Assembly: GCF_001941625.1 (NCBI RefSeq) | Contig: NZ_CP016076.1 | Coordinates: 5,254,001 to 5,318,000 of the forward strand | Reading direction: 5' to 3' | Source of the DNA: Actinoalloteichus fjordicus | GTDB lineage: Bacteria; Actinomycetota; Actinomycetes; Mycobacteriales; Pseudonocardiaceae | DNA length: 64,000 nt | Shown: positions 1-8,867 of the stretch, piece after piece | Layout of the letters: each line of letters starts with the position of its first letter | Position numbering within the stretch: position 1 is the first letter of the stretch | Program-made: the position numbers and the translations under genes | The notes under the pieces: generated by a model | Seen by the model: the letters and a program-made list of their open reading frames with translations, nothing else | Database searches by the model: none | Told to the model about the DNA's origin: nothing

Positions 1-663
1 CTCGTCGAGCATGTTCGCCCTGGTCACCCTGATGACCCCTGCGGTGCCCGCGAGGCCGATGACCAGCACCGGAATCCACAGGTGCTCCAGCAGGTCGACG
101 AACTTCGCCATGCTCCACGGCGCGTTGACCATCTCCGGCGAGAACAGTCCGCCGACGCTCTGCCCGAACAGTTCGAAGCCCAGGTAGGCCAACACGAGCG
201 CGGCGAGAAAGTTCGGCACCGCCAGGGCGATGAAGCCGATGCCCGAGATCGTGTAGTCGCCGAAGGAGTGCTGCTTCATGGCCGAGTAGACCCCGGCGGG
301 CAGCGCGATCGCCCAGGTGAACAGCAGGGTGGCGACGCCGAGTGCGAGGGTCAGCGGCAACCGCTCCGCGATGAGCGCCGACACCGGCCGTTGGAACTGG
401 AACGACAGGCCGAAGTCGCCGTGCAGCAGGATGTTGCTGATCCACTTCCAGTACTGCACCCAGAACGGATCGCCGATGCCGTACCTGGCGCGCAGTGCGT
501 CGAGCTGTGCCGGGTCCAGGCTCTGTCCCTGCGCCTCCAGGGAGGCGATCTGCGTGGTGAGGAAGTCGCCCGGCGGGAGTTGGATGATGAAGAAGGCGAT
601 CACGGAGATCGCGACCAGCGTCGGGATCACATGCAGGACCCGCATGATGATGAAGCGCAGCAT
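1..663 (-). CDS. Opp/Dpp-type ABC transporter permease, N-terminal part
   Basis: Inner-membrane permease of a peptide/oligosaccharide importer. The readable N-terminal 221 residues begin MLRFIIMRVLHVIPTLVAIS, the usual first membrane helix of DppB/OppB proteins, followed by the periplasmic PPGDF segment and an RYGIGDPFWVQYWKW stretch typical of this family. The C-terminal part, including the EAA loop, lies beyond the left edge. It starts 12 nt after the binding-protein stop with no clear ribosome site of its own, so translational coupling is likely. In actinomycetes transporters of this type often import oligosaccharides, which fits the sugar-acid genes upstream. Confidence 0.9.
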   Translation of the reverse strand, partial: MLRFIIMRVLHVIPTLVAISVIAFFIIQLPPGDFLTTQIASLEAQGQSLDPAQLDALRARYGIGDPFWVQYWKWISNILLHGDFGLSFQFQRPVSALIAERLPLTLALGVATLLFTWAIALPAGVYSAMKQHSFGDYTISGIGFIALAVPNFLAALVLAYLGFELFGQSVGGLFSPEMVNAPWSMAKFVDLLEHLWIPVLVIGLAGTAGVIRVTRANMLDE

Positions 664-675
664 CAGTAGATCCGC

Positions 676-2649
676 TCAGGAGGTCGGCTCGGAGAAGTAC
701 ATCTGCTCCGGCTTCGAGATGCCCTCTCTGCCGTAATAGAACGACAGCGCCGGATCGTCGTCGCGGACGTTGCGCAGCCCGTTGTTCACGACGATCGGTT
801 GGAAGGGCAGCTTGAGCAGTCCGATCGCGTAGACGTTCTCGTCGTGCTGCCGCATGATCGCGCGGCCGGACTCGATGCGGGCCTCGTCGTTCTCGGCCGT
901 GCGCAGGGCGTCCCACTCGTCCATGAGCTGCTTGATCTCGTCGGTCGGCTCGATGCCCTCCGTGCCGCCGCTGGAGTACCACTGGCCGTAGCCGGGTGCG
1001 GTGTGACTGTTGCTGGCGGTGGGGATGAACCACACCGGTTCCAGGTCCCAGTCGTTCTCCGGCATCGTGGTGCCGTCCAGGTCGAAGTCGTTGCTCGCCC
1101 GCAGCTCGGTGTACAGGGTGCCGTCGACCGGCCGTACGACGATGGAGACGCCGATCTCGGCCCAGTTGCGCCGGACCATCTCGAAGGCGTCGGTCTGCGG
1201 AACGCCCGAGTCGTTCGCGACGTACAGCAGCACCAGCTCGAAGGGCCTGCCGTCGGGCAGCAGCCTGGTCCCGGCGCCGTTGCGGTCGGCGAGGCCCGCC
1301 TCGTCGAGCAGCCGCTCCGCCTCGGCGACGTCGTAGTCGAGGAAGCGCTGCCCGCCGCCCTCGACGTAGTAGTCGGAGTCCTCGGTGGCGAGCGGATGGC
1401 GGGCGACGCCCAGCCCGCCGAGCAGGGTCGTGTTCATCTCCTCGCGGTCGATCGCGTGGGAGAGGGCCGCCCGCACCCGGACGTCGGCGAGCACCTCCCG
1501 CAGCACCGGGTCCTGATGCGAGAGGTTCGGGCAGATCGACAGCAGGCTGGCCGTCGCCTGCCAGCGCAGGACCTCAAAGCCCCGGCTCTCCGCGTTCTGC
1601 ACGTACACCTGGGTGGTGTTGTAACCGAGGAAGTGTCCCTGCATGTCCAGGTCGCCGTTGGCGGCGCGCAGGTCGAGTGCGTCCTGTTCGAGCACCTGGA
1701 CCTGGACGTGGTCGACGTACGGCAGCTGCCTGCCGTCCGGGTCGGTCTTGTAGTAGTACGGGTTGCGCTCCAGCTCGGCGGTGCCGCTGCCGCCCGAGGC
1801 GGAGCTGGTCACCATGAAGGCGCCCATGACCGGCCGTTCCGGGTTGGTCCACCAGTTGTCCCGGTCGGCGAAGTACTGGTCCCAGGAGTCGAAGCCCGCC
1901 GCCGAGGCGGCCTCGTCGACGACCGCCCGGTCGGTGACGTCGGGGTGGAACTGCTCGAGGTAGTGGCGGGGCTTGATGAACTGGTAGCTCACCGCCGGAT
2001 GACAGAGGAACTTCTCGAACAGCGCGAAGGGCCGCTCGAAGGTGATGACGACGGTGCGCTCGTCGGGCGTCTCCACCTCGGGGCGCTGCTGTCCCGCGTC
2101 GGAGAACCAGAACGGCGGGCCCGGCCAGAACACGTCGTTCTTCAGGAAGCGGTCCACGGTGAAGAGCACATCCGCCGAGGTGAAGGGCTCGCCGTCCGAC
2201 CAGCGCAGGCCCTCGCGCAGCACGAAGGTGTAGACGCGGTTGTCGTCGCTCTTCTCGAAGGTCTCGGCGAGGCTGGGCTGGGAGGCGTCGGCCGCCTTGT
2301 TCCACTCCAACAGCCCGACGCCCGCGAAGGCCTGGAGGATTCCGTTGTCCAGGGCGTCGGTCTGGGCCCGCCGGATGGTGCCGCCGAAGCGTCCGGTGCT
2401 CTCCCAGGGCTCCACCACCAGCGGATTGACCGGAAGCCGCTCGGTCAGCGGCGGCAGCTCGCCTGCCGCGACCCGCTCGGCCAGCAGCGGCGACTCCAGC
2501 GCGTCCGGGTCGCCGCCTGCGGTGTCGCCGAATGGATTCGGGGCCTCATCGCCGGTGCACGCCGAGATCCCGAACAGTGCGACGGCGGCCGTCGCCCCGC
2601 CACCGAACTTCAGCAGCGCTCTGCGCGATACCGTGGTCCGCTCTGTCAT
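676..2649 (-). CDS. Family 5 extracellular solute-binding lipoprotein
   Basis: Substrate-binding protein of the Opp/Dpp-type importer, about 657 aa. The start was set at the ATG at 2649 because GGAGGAG precedes it and the product then begins with a twin-arginine signal (SRRALLKF, residues 8-15) ending in a lipobox ISAC with Cys31, so it should be a Tat-exported, membrane-anchored lipoprotein. The body carries SBP_bac_5 features: YTFVLREGLRWSDGEPFTS near residue 140 and SHAIDREEMN in the second lobe. A LacI-type operator lies at 2817-2828. The ligand is unknown; an oligosaccharide is inferred from context. Confidence 0.92.
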   Translation of the reverse strand: MTERTTVSRRALLKFGGGATAAVALFGISACTGDEAPNPFGDTAGGDPDALESPLLAERVAAGELPPLTERLPVNPLVVEPWESTGRFGGTIRRAQTDALDNGILQAFAGVGLLEWNKAADASQPSLAETFEKSDDNRVYTFVLREGLRWSDGEPFTSADVLFTVDRFLKNDVFWPGPPFWFSDAGQQRPEVETPDERTVVITFERPFALFEKFLCHPAVSYQFIKPRHYLEQFHPDVTDRAVVDEAASAAGFDSWDQYFADRDNWWTNPERPVMGAFMVTSSASGGSGTAELERNPYYYKTDPDGRQLPYVDHVQVQVLEQDALDLRAANGDLDMQGHFLGYNTTQVYVQNAESRGFEVLRWQATASLLSICPNLSHQDPVLREVLADVRVRAALSHAIDREEMNTTLLGGLGVARHPLATEDSDYYVEGGGQRFLDYDVAEAERLLDEAGLADRNGAGTRLLPDGRPFELVLLYVANDSGVPQTDAFEMVRRNWAEIGVSIVVRPVDGTLYTELRASNDFDLDGTTMPENDWDLEPVWFIPTASNSHTAPGYGQWYSSGGTEGIEPTDEIKQLMDEWDALRTAENDEARIESGRAIMRQHDENVYAIGLLKLPFQPIVVNNGLRNVRDDDPALSFYYGREGISKPEQMYFSEPTS

Positions 2650-2816
2650 CGAGACTCCTCCATACCTGTGCCAAACCATTGCTGCATCGACGTCGACACG
2701 GCGCTGGCTCGCACAATCCTTGTCGCCACCCGGCAAGCCCGCAGTCACATGATTTTCCTGAACTCGCAGTAGAAACGCGGTTCCCATGACCGGACGATGC
2801 AGTGAACCTACCGACC

Positions 2817-2828
2817 GCAAACGGTTGC
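2817..2828. promoter_or_regulatory. LacI-type operator upstream of importer
   Basis: GCAAACGGTTGC, an imperfect palindrome centred on CpG, followed by CGCAA. The extended string GGTTGCCGCAA is identical to that in front of the dehydrogenase operon at 5992. It lies about 170 nt upstream of the binding-protein start. Confidence 0.6.
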
Positions 2829-2880
2829 CGCAATAGCAGCACCGGGCTCTTGCGTTACGAAGAGGCGTCGGGCTCGTTGC

Positions 2881-4002
2881 CTACGGCGTCGGGTCCGCGC
2901 CCGCGAGCGGACTCCAGTCGTCACCGAGCGGCGCAGGGCTCGCACACCGTGACGTAACGGGCACGAACCGCGCCTGCTCCGCCGATTCGCCGATGCTCAA
3001 CAGCGTGTCGAGCACGTGCCCCGCCAGCCGGGCGTCCGCCCGATGCGGCCTGCCCGCTCGGATCGCCTCGGCCATCTCCGCGACGCCGAGCCCCCGCCCG
3101 AGCGTCGCACCGACGGTGGGCAGGTCCTCCCACTCCTGCGCTCCCGGCCTGCGTAGTCGCAGCACTCCGTCGAAGCGGTTGGGGTCGGGCAGTCGAAGCG
3201 TCCCCTCGGTCCCGTTCACCTCCAGCACCCCCTGCCGACGCAGGGCGGTGTCGAAGCTGAAGACGGCGGTGACGACCGCGCCGCAGGCCAGCTCGATCTG
3301 CGCGGAGGTGTGGGTGGGCGCGACGACGGGAAACCTCGTCCCGGCACGCGGGCCCGACCCGATGACCCGCTCCGACCAGGCCTGCCGCGCCACCGCGGAG
3401 ACCCGCTCCACCGGCCCGAGCATCGCGACCAGCGCGGTCACGTAGTACGGGCCCATGTCGAGTAAGGGGCCGCCGCCCGCCGCGAAGAGGAACTCCGGTG
3501 CCGGATGCCAGCTCTCGGGGCCCGGTCCCTGGCAACTGACGACCGCCGACAGTGGACGGCCGATGCCGCCCGCCTGGATGAAGCGGATCGCGGACTGGAC
3601 CCCCGCCCCGAGGAACGTGTCCGGGGCGCTGCCCAGCCGCCGATCCGCCCGTTCGGCGGCGGCAACGAGACCGGCCAGCTCCGCGCGGGAATTCGCGATC
3701 GGCTTCTCGCCGTAGACGTGCTGCCCGGCGGCGAGCGCCGCCTCGGCCACCTCGGCGTGCACGGCGGGGATCGTGAGGTTCAGGACGAGGTCGACGTCGG
3801 GACTGCCGACGACGGTCTCGGGCCCGCCCCAGACGTCGACGCCTGCGAGGGCCGCCGCCTCGGCGGCCCGTTCCGGCAGGAGATCGCCGCAGGCGACCAC
3901 CCGCACCGACGGAATCCTGATCAGGTTCTCCAGATAGGCCCGGCTGATCGTGCCGCAGCCGACGACGCCGACGCGCAGCCGATCCGCACCTGCCTGAGTC
4001 AT
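2881..4002 (-). CDS. Gfo/Idh/MocA family oxidoreductase
   Basis: NAD(P)-dependent sugar or cyclitol dehydrogenase, 373 aa. The Rossmann motif GVVGCGTISRAYLENL is at residues 12-27, and the family EKP signature (YGEKPIANS) provides the likely catalytic lysine. The C-terminal substrate-binding domain ends with an H-rich stretch common in inositol-type dehydrogenases. Its start overlaps the stop of the upstream isomerase gene by ATGA (3999-4002). It is the last gene of a three-gene operon (dehydrogenase, isomerase, dehydrogenase), an arrangement used to oxidise, epimerise and reduce sugars through 3-keto intermediates. The specific substrate cannot be read from sequence. Confidence 0.88.
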   Translation of the reverse strand: MTQAGADRLRVGVVGCGTISRAYLENLIRIPSVRVVACGDLLPERAAEAAALAGVDVWGGPETVVGSPDVDLVLNLTIPAVHAEVAEAALAAGQHVYGEKPIANSRAELAGLVAAAERADRRLGSAPDTFLGAGVQSAIRFIQAGGIGRPLSAVVSCQGPGPESWHPAPEFLFAAGGGPLLDMGPYYVTALVAMLGPVERVSAVARQAWSERVIGSGPRAGTRFPVVAPTHTSAQIELACGAVVTAVFSFDTALRRQGVLEVNGTEGTLRLPDPNRFDGVLRLRRPGAQEWEDLPTVGATLGRGLGVAEMAEAIRAGRPHRADARLAGHVLDTLLSIGESAEQARFVPVTSRCASPAPLGDDWSPLAGADPTP

Positions 4003-4784
4003 GACGACACCTCCGACACCCGGGAGTCCATGGCGGGCAGCGCCGCCCTGTTAGCCACCAGCACATCCAGGACCGGATCGGCGCACCGGTCGATCTCCAG
4101 GATTCGCGCGGCCGAGGCCGGGACCTCGGCCAGCATCGCGGCCAGCCCCAGCACGCCCCGGCCGAGCACCGTCTGATCGCCCTCGACGATGCCGGGACCG
4201 TCCTTGACGTGCACGGAGTGCAGCCGGGGACCCAGCGCGCGGATCAGCTCGACGACGTCCGCGCCGCCCACGTGGGCCCAGTAGAGGTCGAGCTGGAACA
4301 GCAGCTCGCTCGGCGCCGCCGCCAGCAGCTCCAGCAGCCCGCTGCGGCCGTCGGCGAGCGGGCCCGCCTCCCAGTGGTGATTGTGATAGGCCACGCGCAG
4401 TCCCGCCCCGGCGGCGATGTCGATCACCAGGGCCAGCCGATCGGCGACGCGCCCGATGTCGGCCGAGGTCGACCATTCGGCGGGCTCCGAGCGCGGCACC
4501 ACGAGGGTGTCGGCGCCGAGCCCGGCGACGGTGTCCGCCAGCGCGGGCAGCTCCGCGAGGTCGGCCGGGATCTTCACATGCGCGCTGCGGATCGCCAGAC
4601 CTGCCGCCTCGGCGTCGGCTCGGAGTCCGCCAGGGTCCGAGATCACGTCGTAGGGCTCGAGGAAACCGATCCCGCCCGCCGCCAGCGCGGCGAAGGTCGC
4701 GGCCCGGTCGGTCGCCAGCAGCTCGCGGACCGAGTAGAGCTGCACACCGACGTCGAGGTCCGATCCGGATGTCGTCTCGCTCAC
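3999..4784 (-). CDS. Sugar phosphate isomerase/epimerase (TIM barrel)
   Basis: Xylose-isomerase-like TIM-barrel protein, 261 aa, of the IolE/IolI/hydroxypyruvate-isomerase superfamily. It starts with VGVQLYSVRELLATD (first strand and helix), and has AYHNHHWEAG, QLDLYWAHVGGAD and HSVHVKDGPG, which supply the metal-binding Glu, Asp and His residues of the family. The GTG start at 4784 follows GGAGGG and overlaps the preceding stop as GTGA. Paired dehydrogenases on both sides suggest it acts on a keto-sugar or keto-inositol produced by them. Confidence 0.87.
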   Translation of the reverse strand: MSETTSGSDLDVGVQLYSVRELLATDRAATFAALAAGGIGFLEPYDVISDPGGLRADAEAAGLAIRSAHVKIPADLAELPALADTVAGLGADTLVVPRSEPAEWSTSADIGRVADRLALVIDIAAGAGLRVAYHNHHWEAGPLADGRSGLLELLAAAPSELLFQLDLYWAHVGGADVVELIRALGPRLHSVHVKDGPGIVEGDQTVLGRGVLGLAAMLAEVPASAARILEIDRCADPVLDVLVANRAALPAMDSRVSEVSS

Positions 4785-5971
4785 CGCTGTCCCTCCTCGA
4801 AATAGCGGACCAGCTCCGGGTCGAGCGGGGGCACGTCCAGCGCGGAGCCGGTGGTGCGCATCGACTCGGTCGCCAGTGCGCCCGCCGCGACGGCCTCCCG
4901 CGCCGCCACCGGGGAGGTGTCGGTCGGCACGCCGGTCCGGACGAAGGCCAGGAACTCCCGCAGCAGCGCGGGGTCCGCGCCGTGATGCCCGCCTTCGGCC
5001 TCGGGAATCGGGAACTCCTCGTGCCCCTCGGCGTCGAACTCGGTGCGCCGATTCCACAGGCGCACCACGCCCTCGTGCCCGAGACCGAAGTTCTCGATGC
5101 GCCCCTCGGTGCCGATGACGGTGTAGTTGCGCCAGTAGTCCGGGGTGAAATGACATTCCGAGTACGTGGCGTACACGCCGTTGTCCAGCGCCATGGTCAT
5201 CATCGACACGTCCTCGACGTCGACGACGGGATTGAGTCCGGTCTGCGCCAGCGGCGGCCAGTTGTTCTTCCGGTCGATCCAGTCGGTGATCAGCTCGCCG
5301 GTGCGGTCGCGCCGGTCGGTGATGCCGCCGTAGACCGACAGGCCGCCCATCGCGCTGACCCGGCGGGTGTAGCCGCCCGCCAGCCAGTGGATGACGTCGA
5401 TGTCGTGCGCGCCCTTCTGTAACAGCAGGGAGTTCACCTTGGAGCGGTCGGCGTGCCAGTCCTTGAAGAAGCGGTCGCCGCCGTCGCCGACGAAGTAGCG
5501 ACACCAGATCGCCTTGACCTCGCCGATCCGACCGTCCACGACGAGATCGCGCATCAATCGGATCACCGGCATGTGCCGCATGTTGTGCCCGACGTAGAGG
5601 CGGCTGCCGGTGCGACGCGCGGTGGCCAGCATCCGGTCGCAGTCCTCGAGCGTGGTCGCCATCGGCTTGTCCACGAAGACCGCGACGCCCGCTTCGAGCA
5701 GGGCGCAGGCCTGGTCGGCATGGAGATGGTCGGGCGAGGTCACGAACGCGGCGTCGAGCCCGGTCGCGATCAGCTCGGACAGCGAGGAGGTGGTCAGCAC
5801 GTCGGGGCCGAACCGCTCCTTCGCGCGCGCGTGCGCCGTGGGCAGCGGATCACACGCCGCGACGACGCGGGCATCGCCGTCCAGCTCGGCGGCCGTCTTC
5901 GCGATGATGCCGCGATTACCGTTGCCGACCACTCCGATACGGAGCGGCGGTCCTGCTGACCGAAATACCAT
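4781..5971 (-). CDS. Gfo/Idh/MocA family oxidoreductase
   Basis: First gene of the three-gene dehydrogenase/isomerase operon, about 396 aa. The dinucleotide-binding motif is GVVGNGNRGIIAKTA, and VDKPMATTLEDCDRM replaces the usual EKP with DKP. The C-terminal half (HFTPDYWRNYTVIGTEGRIENFG) is typical of the GFO_IDH_MocA C-terminal domain. I chose the ATG at 5971; a TTG at 5995 is in frame but lies inside the putative operator at 5992-6003. No good ribosome site precedes 5971, so the message may have a very short leader. It is divergent from the LacI gene and probably repressed by it. Confidence 0.87.
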   Translation of the reverse strand: MVFRSAGPPLRIGVVGNGNRGIIAKTAAELDGDARVVAACDPLPTAHARAKERFGPDVLTTSSLSELIATGLDAAFVTSPDHLHADQACALLEAGVAVFVDKPMATTLEDCDRMLATARRTGSRLYVGHNMRHMPVIRLMRDLVVDGRIGEVKAIWCRYFVGDGGDRFFKDWHADRSKVNSLLLQKGAHDIDVIHWLAGGYTRRVSAMGGLSVYGGITDRRDRTGELITDWIDRKNNWPPLAQTGLNPVVDVEDVSMMTMALDNGVYATYSECHFTPDYWRNYTVIGTEGRIENFGLGHEGVVRLWNRRTEFDAEGHEEFPIPEAEGGHHGADPALLREFLAFVRTGVPTDTSPVAAREAVAAGALATESMRTTGSALDVPPLDPELVRYFEEGQR

Positions 5972-5991
5972 GAGCAGCGACGTTACGGGAT

Positions 5992-6003
5992 GCAATCGGT
6001 TGC
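5992..6003. promoter_or_regulatory. LacI-type operator upstream of dehydrogenase operon
   Basis: GCAATCGGTTGC, palindromic around a central CpG with one mismatched pair, followed by CGCAAG. It sits only 20 nt upstream of the ATG at 5971, a position suited to repression. Confidence 0.65.
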
Positions 6004-6040
6004 CGCAAGCACCATGGAATGGGTCGGGTCATGCCAGGTT

Positions 6041-6069
6041 CAAGCCTCGATTGCCCAGGTCGAGGCTTG
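6041..6069. repeat. Perfect 10-bp inverted repeat before lacI-type gene
   Basis: CAAGCCTCGA and TCGAGGCTTG are perfect inverted repeats separated by 9 nt, in the divergent intergenic region 49 nt upstream of the LacI-family start. It could be a second operator or an RNA hairpin in the leader. It differs from the GCAAnCGGTTGC sites. Confidence 0.55.
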
Positions 6070-6117
6070 CGGTAGCCTCGGCGCGTTTGCTGCACGAACT
6101 GCTGGAGGAAGCCACAG

Positions 6118-7104
6118 ATGAGTGTCACTCTCGCCGATGTCGCCAAGGCGACCGGCCTGTCCGCCTCCACCGTGTCGCGTGCGCTGTCGGACCCGGACAA
6201 GGTCAATCCGTCCACTCGCGAACGCGTCCGCAAGATCGCGCGCGACATGGGATACGTGCCGAATCTCCTCGCCCGCTCGCTCACGGCGGGCCGCAACGAC
6301 ATCGTCGGGCTGATCGTCCCCGACATCGCCAATCCCTTCTTCCCGCCGATCATCAAGGCCGTGCAGGCTCGGGCGACCAGCAAGGGCAAGACCGTGCTCA
6401 TCGCGGACGTCGACGAGCATCCGGCCGACGAACTCCACCGCGCCAGGGTCATGCGCAAGCGCGTCGACGGGCTGATCGTCGTCTCGCCGCGCACGCCGGA
6501 CGATCAGCTCGCCGCACTCGCCGAGCTCCGGCCCATCGTGTTCGTCAACCGCGAACTGCCGGGCACCGCGAGCGTCATCATCGAGAACTCGGACGGGATG
6601 CGGGAGGCCGTCGAGCACCTGACCGCGCTCGGTCATCGTCGGATCGGCTATCTCAACGGTCCTCGACGCTCCTGGTCGAACATCCAGCGGCAGAACGCCG
6701 TCCGGCAGGCCTGCGCCGATCAGGGCGCGGAGCTGGTGGAGTTCGGGCCGTTCGAGCCGCAGATCCAGGCGGGCGTCCGCGCCGCCGACCTCGTGCACGC
6801 CAGCGGGATGACGGCGGTCATCGCCTATGACGACATGATCGCCCTCGGCCTGATGGCCCGGCTCAACGAGCGCGGCATCCGCGTGGGCCCCGACATCAGC
6901 GTCATCGGCATCGACGACAGCCCGATGTCGGGCATGGCGTACCCGACGCTGACGTCCATCCACGTGCCGGGCGCGGAGGCGGGTGCGGCGGCGGTGGACA
7001 TCGTGCTCGATCTCGCCGACGCCCCCGACGACGCGCCGCCGCCGGTCCGCCAGCTGGAGACCCGGCTGATCGTGCGCGGGTCGACCAGTCCGGTGCCCGG
7101 CTGA
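6118..7104 (+). CDS. LacI-family transcriptional regulator
   Basis: Sugar-responsive repressor, 328 aa. The N-terminal helix-turn-helix (TLADVAKATGLSASTVSRAL, residues 4-23) and hinge (RDMGYVPNLLARSLTAGR) are classical, followed by a periplasmic-binding-protein-like effector domain (DIVGLIVPDIANPFF, then ITVIGIDD-like and YPTLTSIHVP segments). GGAGGAAG precedes the ATG. It is the only plus-strand gene in the catabolic block and is divergent from the dehydrogenase operon. Four CpG-centred operators of the LacI half-site type occur in front of neighbouring operons, making it the obvious candidate regulator of the whole region. The effector is unknown. Confidence 0.93.
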   Translation: MSVTLADVAKATGLSASTVSRALSDPDKVNPSTRERVRKIARDMGYVPNLLARSLTAGRNDIVGLIVPDIANPFFPPIIKAVQARATSKGKTVLIADVDEHPADELHRARVMRKRVDGLIVVSPRTPDDQLAALAELRPIVFVNRELPGTASVIIENSDGMREAVEHLTALGHRRIGYLNGPRRSWSNIQRQNAVRQACADQGAELVEFGPFEPQIQAGVRAADLVHASGMTAVIAYDDMIALGLMARLNERGIRVGPDISVIGIDDSPMSGMAYPTLTSIHVPGAEAGAAAVDIVLDLADAPDDAPPPVRQLETRLIVRGSTSPVPG

Positions 7105-7306
7105 GGCAGGCCCGCCGCGCCGGGTGGTTACCGCAGTGGCGGGTTCGGTTCGACGGGGTTCGGCGGGGGCCACGGCCGACCGGGCCCGGCTCGGCCGGTC
7201 AAGGCTGCGGCCGCCCGAGTTCGATCGGCCGCAGAGGACAGTCCACATCGGACGGTCTCCCCCGCAGCGCCCCACCGCGAGAGCCGCGGGGTCGGATTCC
7301 GCCGGA

Positions 7307-7334
7307 GGTCGCCCGCCGAAGGTCGCCCGCCGAT
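7307..7334. repeat. Tandem 14-bp duplication in a convergent intergenic region
   Basis: GGTCGCCCGCCGAA followed at once by GGTCGCCCGCCGAT. It lies in the 266-bp stretch between the convergent LacI and fructuronate-reductase-like genes, in which I see no gene. Confidence 0.6.
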
Positions 7335-7370
7335 CGACCCGAGGCCTGCCGAGCCCGCCCGGCCCGACGG

Positions 7371-8867
7371 TCAGCTCCCCCGCCGGACCAGGGCGCGACA
7401 GGTGGCGCGGACGCCGTGTCCGTCGAGGTCGAGATAGGCCTGGGACACCAGCTCGGCGGTGACCGGATCGGCGGCCGACTCCGGGGTGAGCACGCCTGCC
7501 CGTCGAGTCACGACACCGGCGACCTCGGCGGCGCCGACGCCCTCGGCGGCAGCCCGCAGCGCGGCGGCGAGCGGCTCGTGGACGGTCAGCTCTCGACCGT
7601 CGTCGTCTCGGCCGTGCACGACGAAGCGGACCCATGCCGCGATGAGCAGTGCCGTCCACTGTGGACTACGACCGTGTGCCCGCGCGGCGCGCAGCGTCGG
7701 GATCGCCCGGACCGGGAGCTTCTGCGACCCGTCGGCCGCCACCTGATCACAGCGGTGTCCCAGGGCCTCGTTCCGGAAACGGCTCAGCACGGACTCGCCG
7801 TAGGCGTCCAGGTCCCAGCCCGGCGGCGGCGTCACCGTGGCGGCGGCCTCGGCCTGCACTCCGCGTACCGCCGCCTCGATGTCGGGATCGGCGAGTGCGG
7901 CTGCGATGCCCGCATGGCCCGCGAGCGCGCCGAGGTAGGCGATCGTCGAATGGGCCGCGTTGAGCAGCCGGAGCTTGGCGGTCTCGTACGGGGCGACGTC
8001 GGCGACCAGTTCGATACCCGCCCGATGCCAGGCCGGGCGCGCGGCGGCGAAGTCGTCCTCGATCACCCACTGGCCGAAGGGCTCGGCCACCACGGCCGCG
8101 TCGTCCCGCAGCCCGATCAGCTCTTGCACGGCTGCCGTGTCGCGCGCGGCGGTGGCAGGCACGATCCGGTCGACCATCGACGGCGGGAACCGTACCGCCT
8201 CGCCCAGGTAGGCGGCCGTCTCCGCCGCCATCGTGCCGGGGAGCAGGCTGACGAACTCGCCGATCAGGGCGGCGAGCTGCCGTCCGTTTCCGGTGAGGTT
8301 GTCGCAGGAGATCACGGTCAGCGGGGTGCCGTCGCCTGCGGCCCGACTCTGGAGACCGGCCGTCAGCAGTCCCAGCGCCGTCGACGGCACCCGACCCGCG
8401 CCGACGGCCGCCGCATCGGCGCGCACGGCCTCGTCGATCAGCAGCCCGCCGGTCGCCGGATCACGCCGGTATCCCTTCTCGGTGATGGTCAGGGTCACCA
8501 CCCCGGTGGTCGGCGCGGCGAGGCGCTCCACCACGGCGGGTCCCGCGCTCGGCGCATGCAGGGCCGCGCTGACCGCGTTGACCACGCGGGCACTGCGCCG
8601 CAGGCCGTCTCGTTCCAGGACGGTGAACAGCCCGTCCTGGTCGGTCAGCGCACCGACCACGCCCGGCGAGCGCGGCGCCACCAGGACGATGCCCCAGGAG
8701 CGATCACCGTCGGCCGCCATGGCCCGCTCGGTGAACCAGGCCTGGTGAGCGCGGTGAAACGCGCCCGCACCGAAGTGGACGATGCCGGGTTCTGGAGCGG
8801 GCCCGGACAGCAGCGGCCGGGCCGCCGACGGCAGGTCGCCCGCCATCGCTCGGGACAGCGTGCTCAT
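7371..8867 (-). CDS. uxuB: Mannitol dehydrogenase family protein (fructuronate/tagaturonate reductase-like)
   Basis: NAD-dependent polyol/hexuronate oxidoreductase, 498 aa. Family signatures are IVHFGAGAFHRAHQAWFTE (residues 29-47, nucleotide binding) and the C-terminal YETAKLRLLNAAHSTIAYLG with the catalytic Lys and Asn/His. Length matches UxuB and mannitol 2-dehydrogenases. The start overlaps the altronate dehydratase stop by one base (TGATG), so the two are translationally coupled. Next to an altronate dehydratase the likely role is reducing fructuronate or tagaturonate to mannonate or altronate, but mannitol or arabitol dehydrogenase cannot be excluded; the symbol is by analogy. Confidence 0.85.
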   Translation of the reverse strand: MSTLSRAMAGDLPSAARPLLSGPAPEPGIVHFGAGAFHRAHQAWFTERAMAADGDRSWGIVLVAPRSPGVVGALTDQDGLFTVLERDGLRRSARVVNAVSAALHAPSAGPAVVERLAAPTTGVVTLTITEKGYRRDPATGGLLIDEAVRADAAAVGAGRVPSTALGLLTAGLQSRAAGDGTPLTVISCDNLTGNGRQLAALIGEFVSLLPGTMAAETAAYLGEAVRFPPSMVDRIVPATAARDTAAVQELIGLRDDAAVVAEPFGQWVIEDDFAAARPAWHRAGIELVADVAPYETAKLRLLNAAHSTIAYLGALAGHAGIAAALADPDIEAAVRGVQAEAAATVTPPPGWDLDAYGESVLSRFRNEALGHRCDQVAADGSQKLPVRAIPTLRAARAHGRSPQWTALLIAAWVRFVVHGRDDDGRELTVHEPLAAALRAAAEGVGAAEVAGVVTRRAGVLTPESAADPVTAELVSQAYLDLDGHGVRATCRALVRRGS

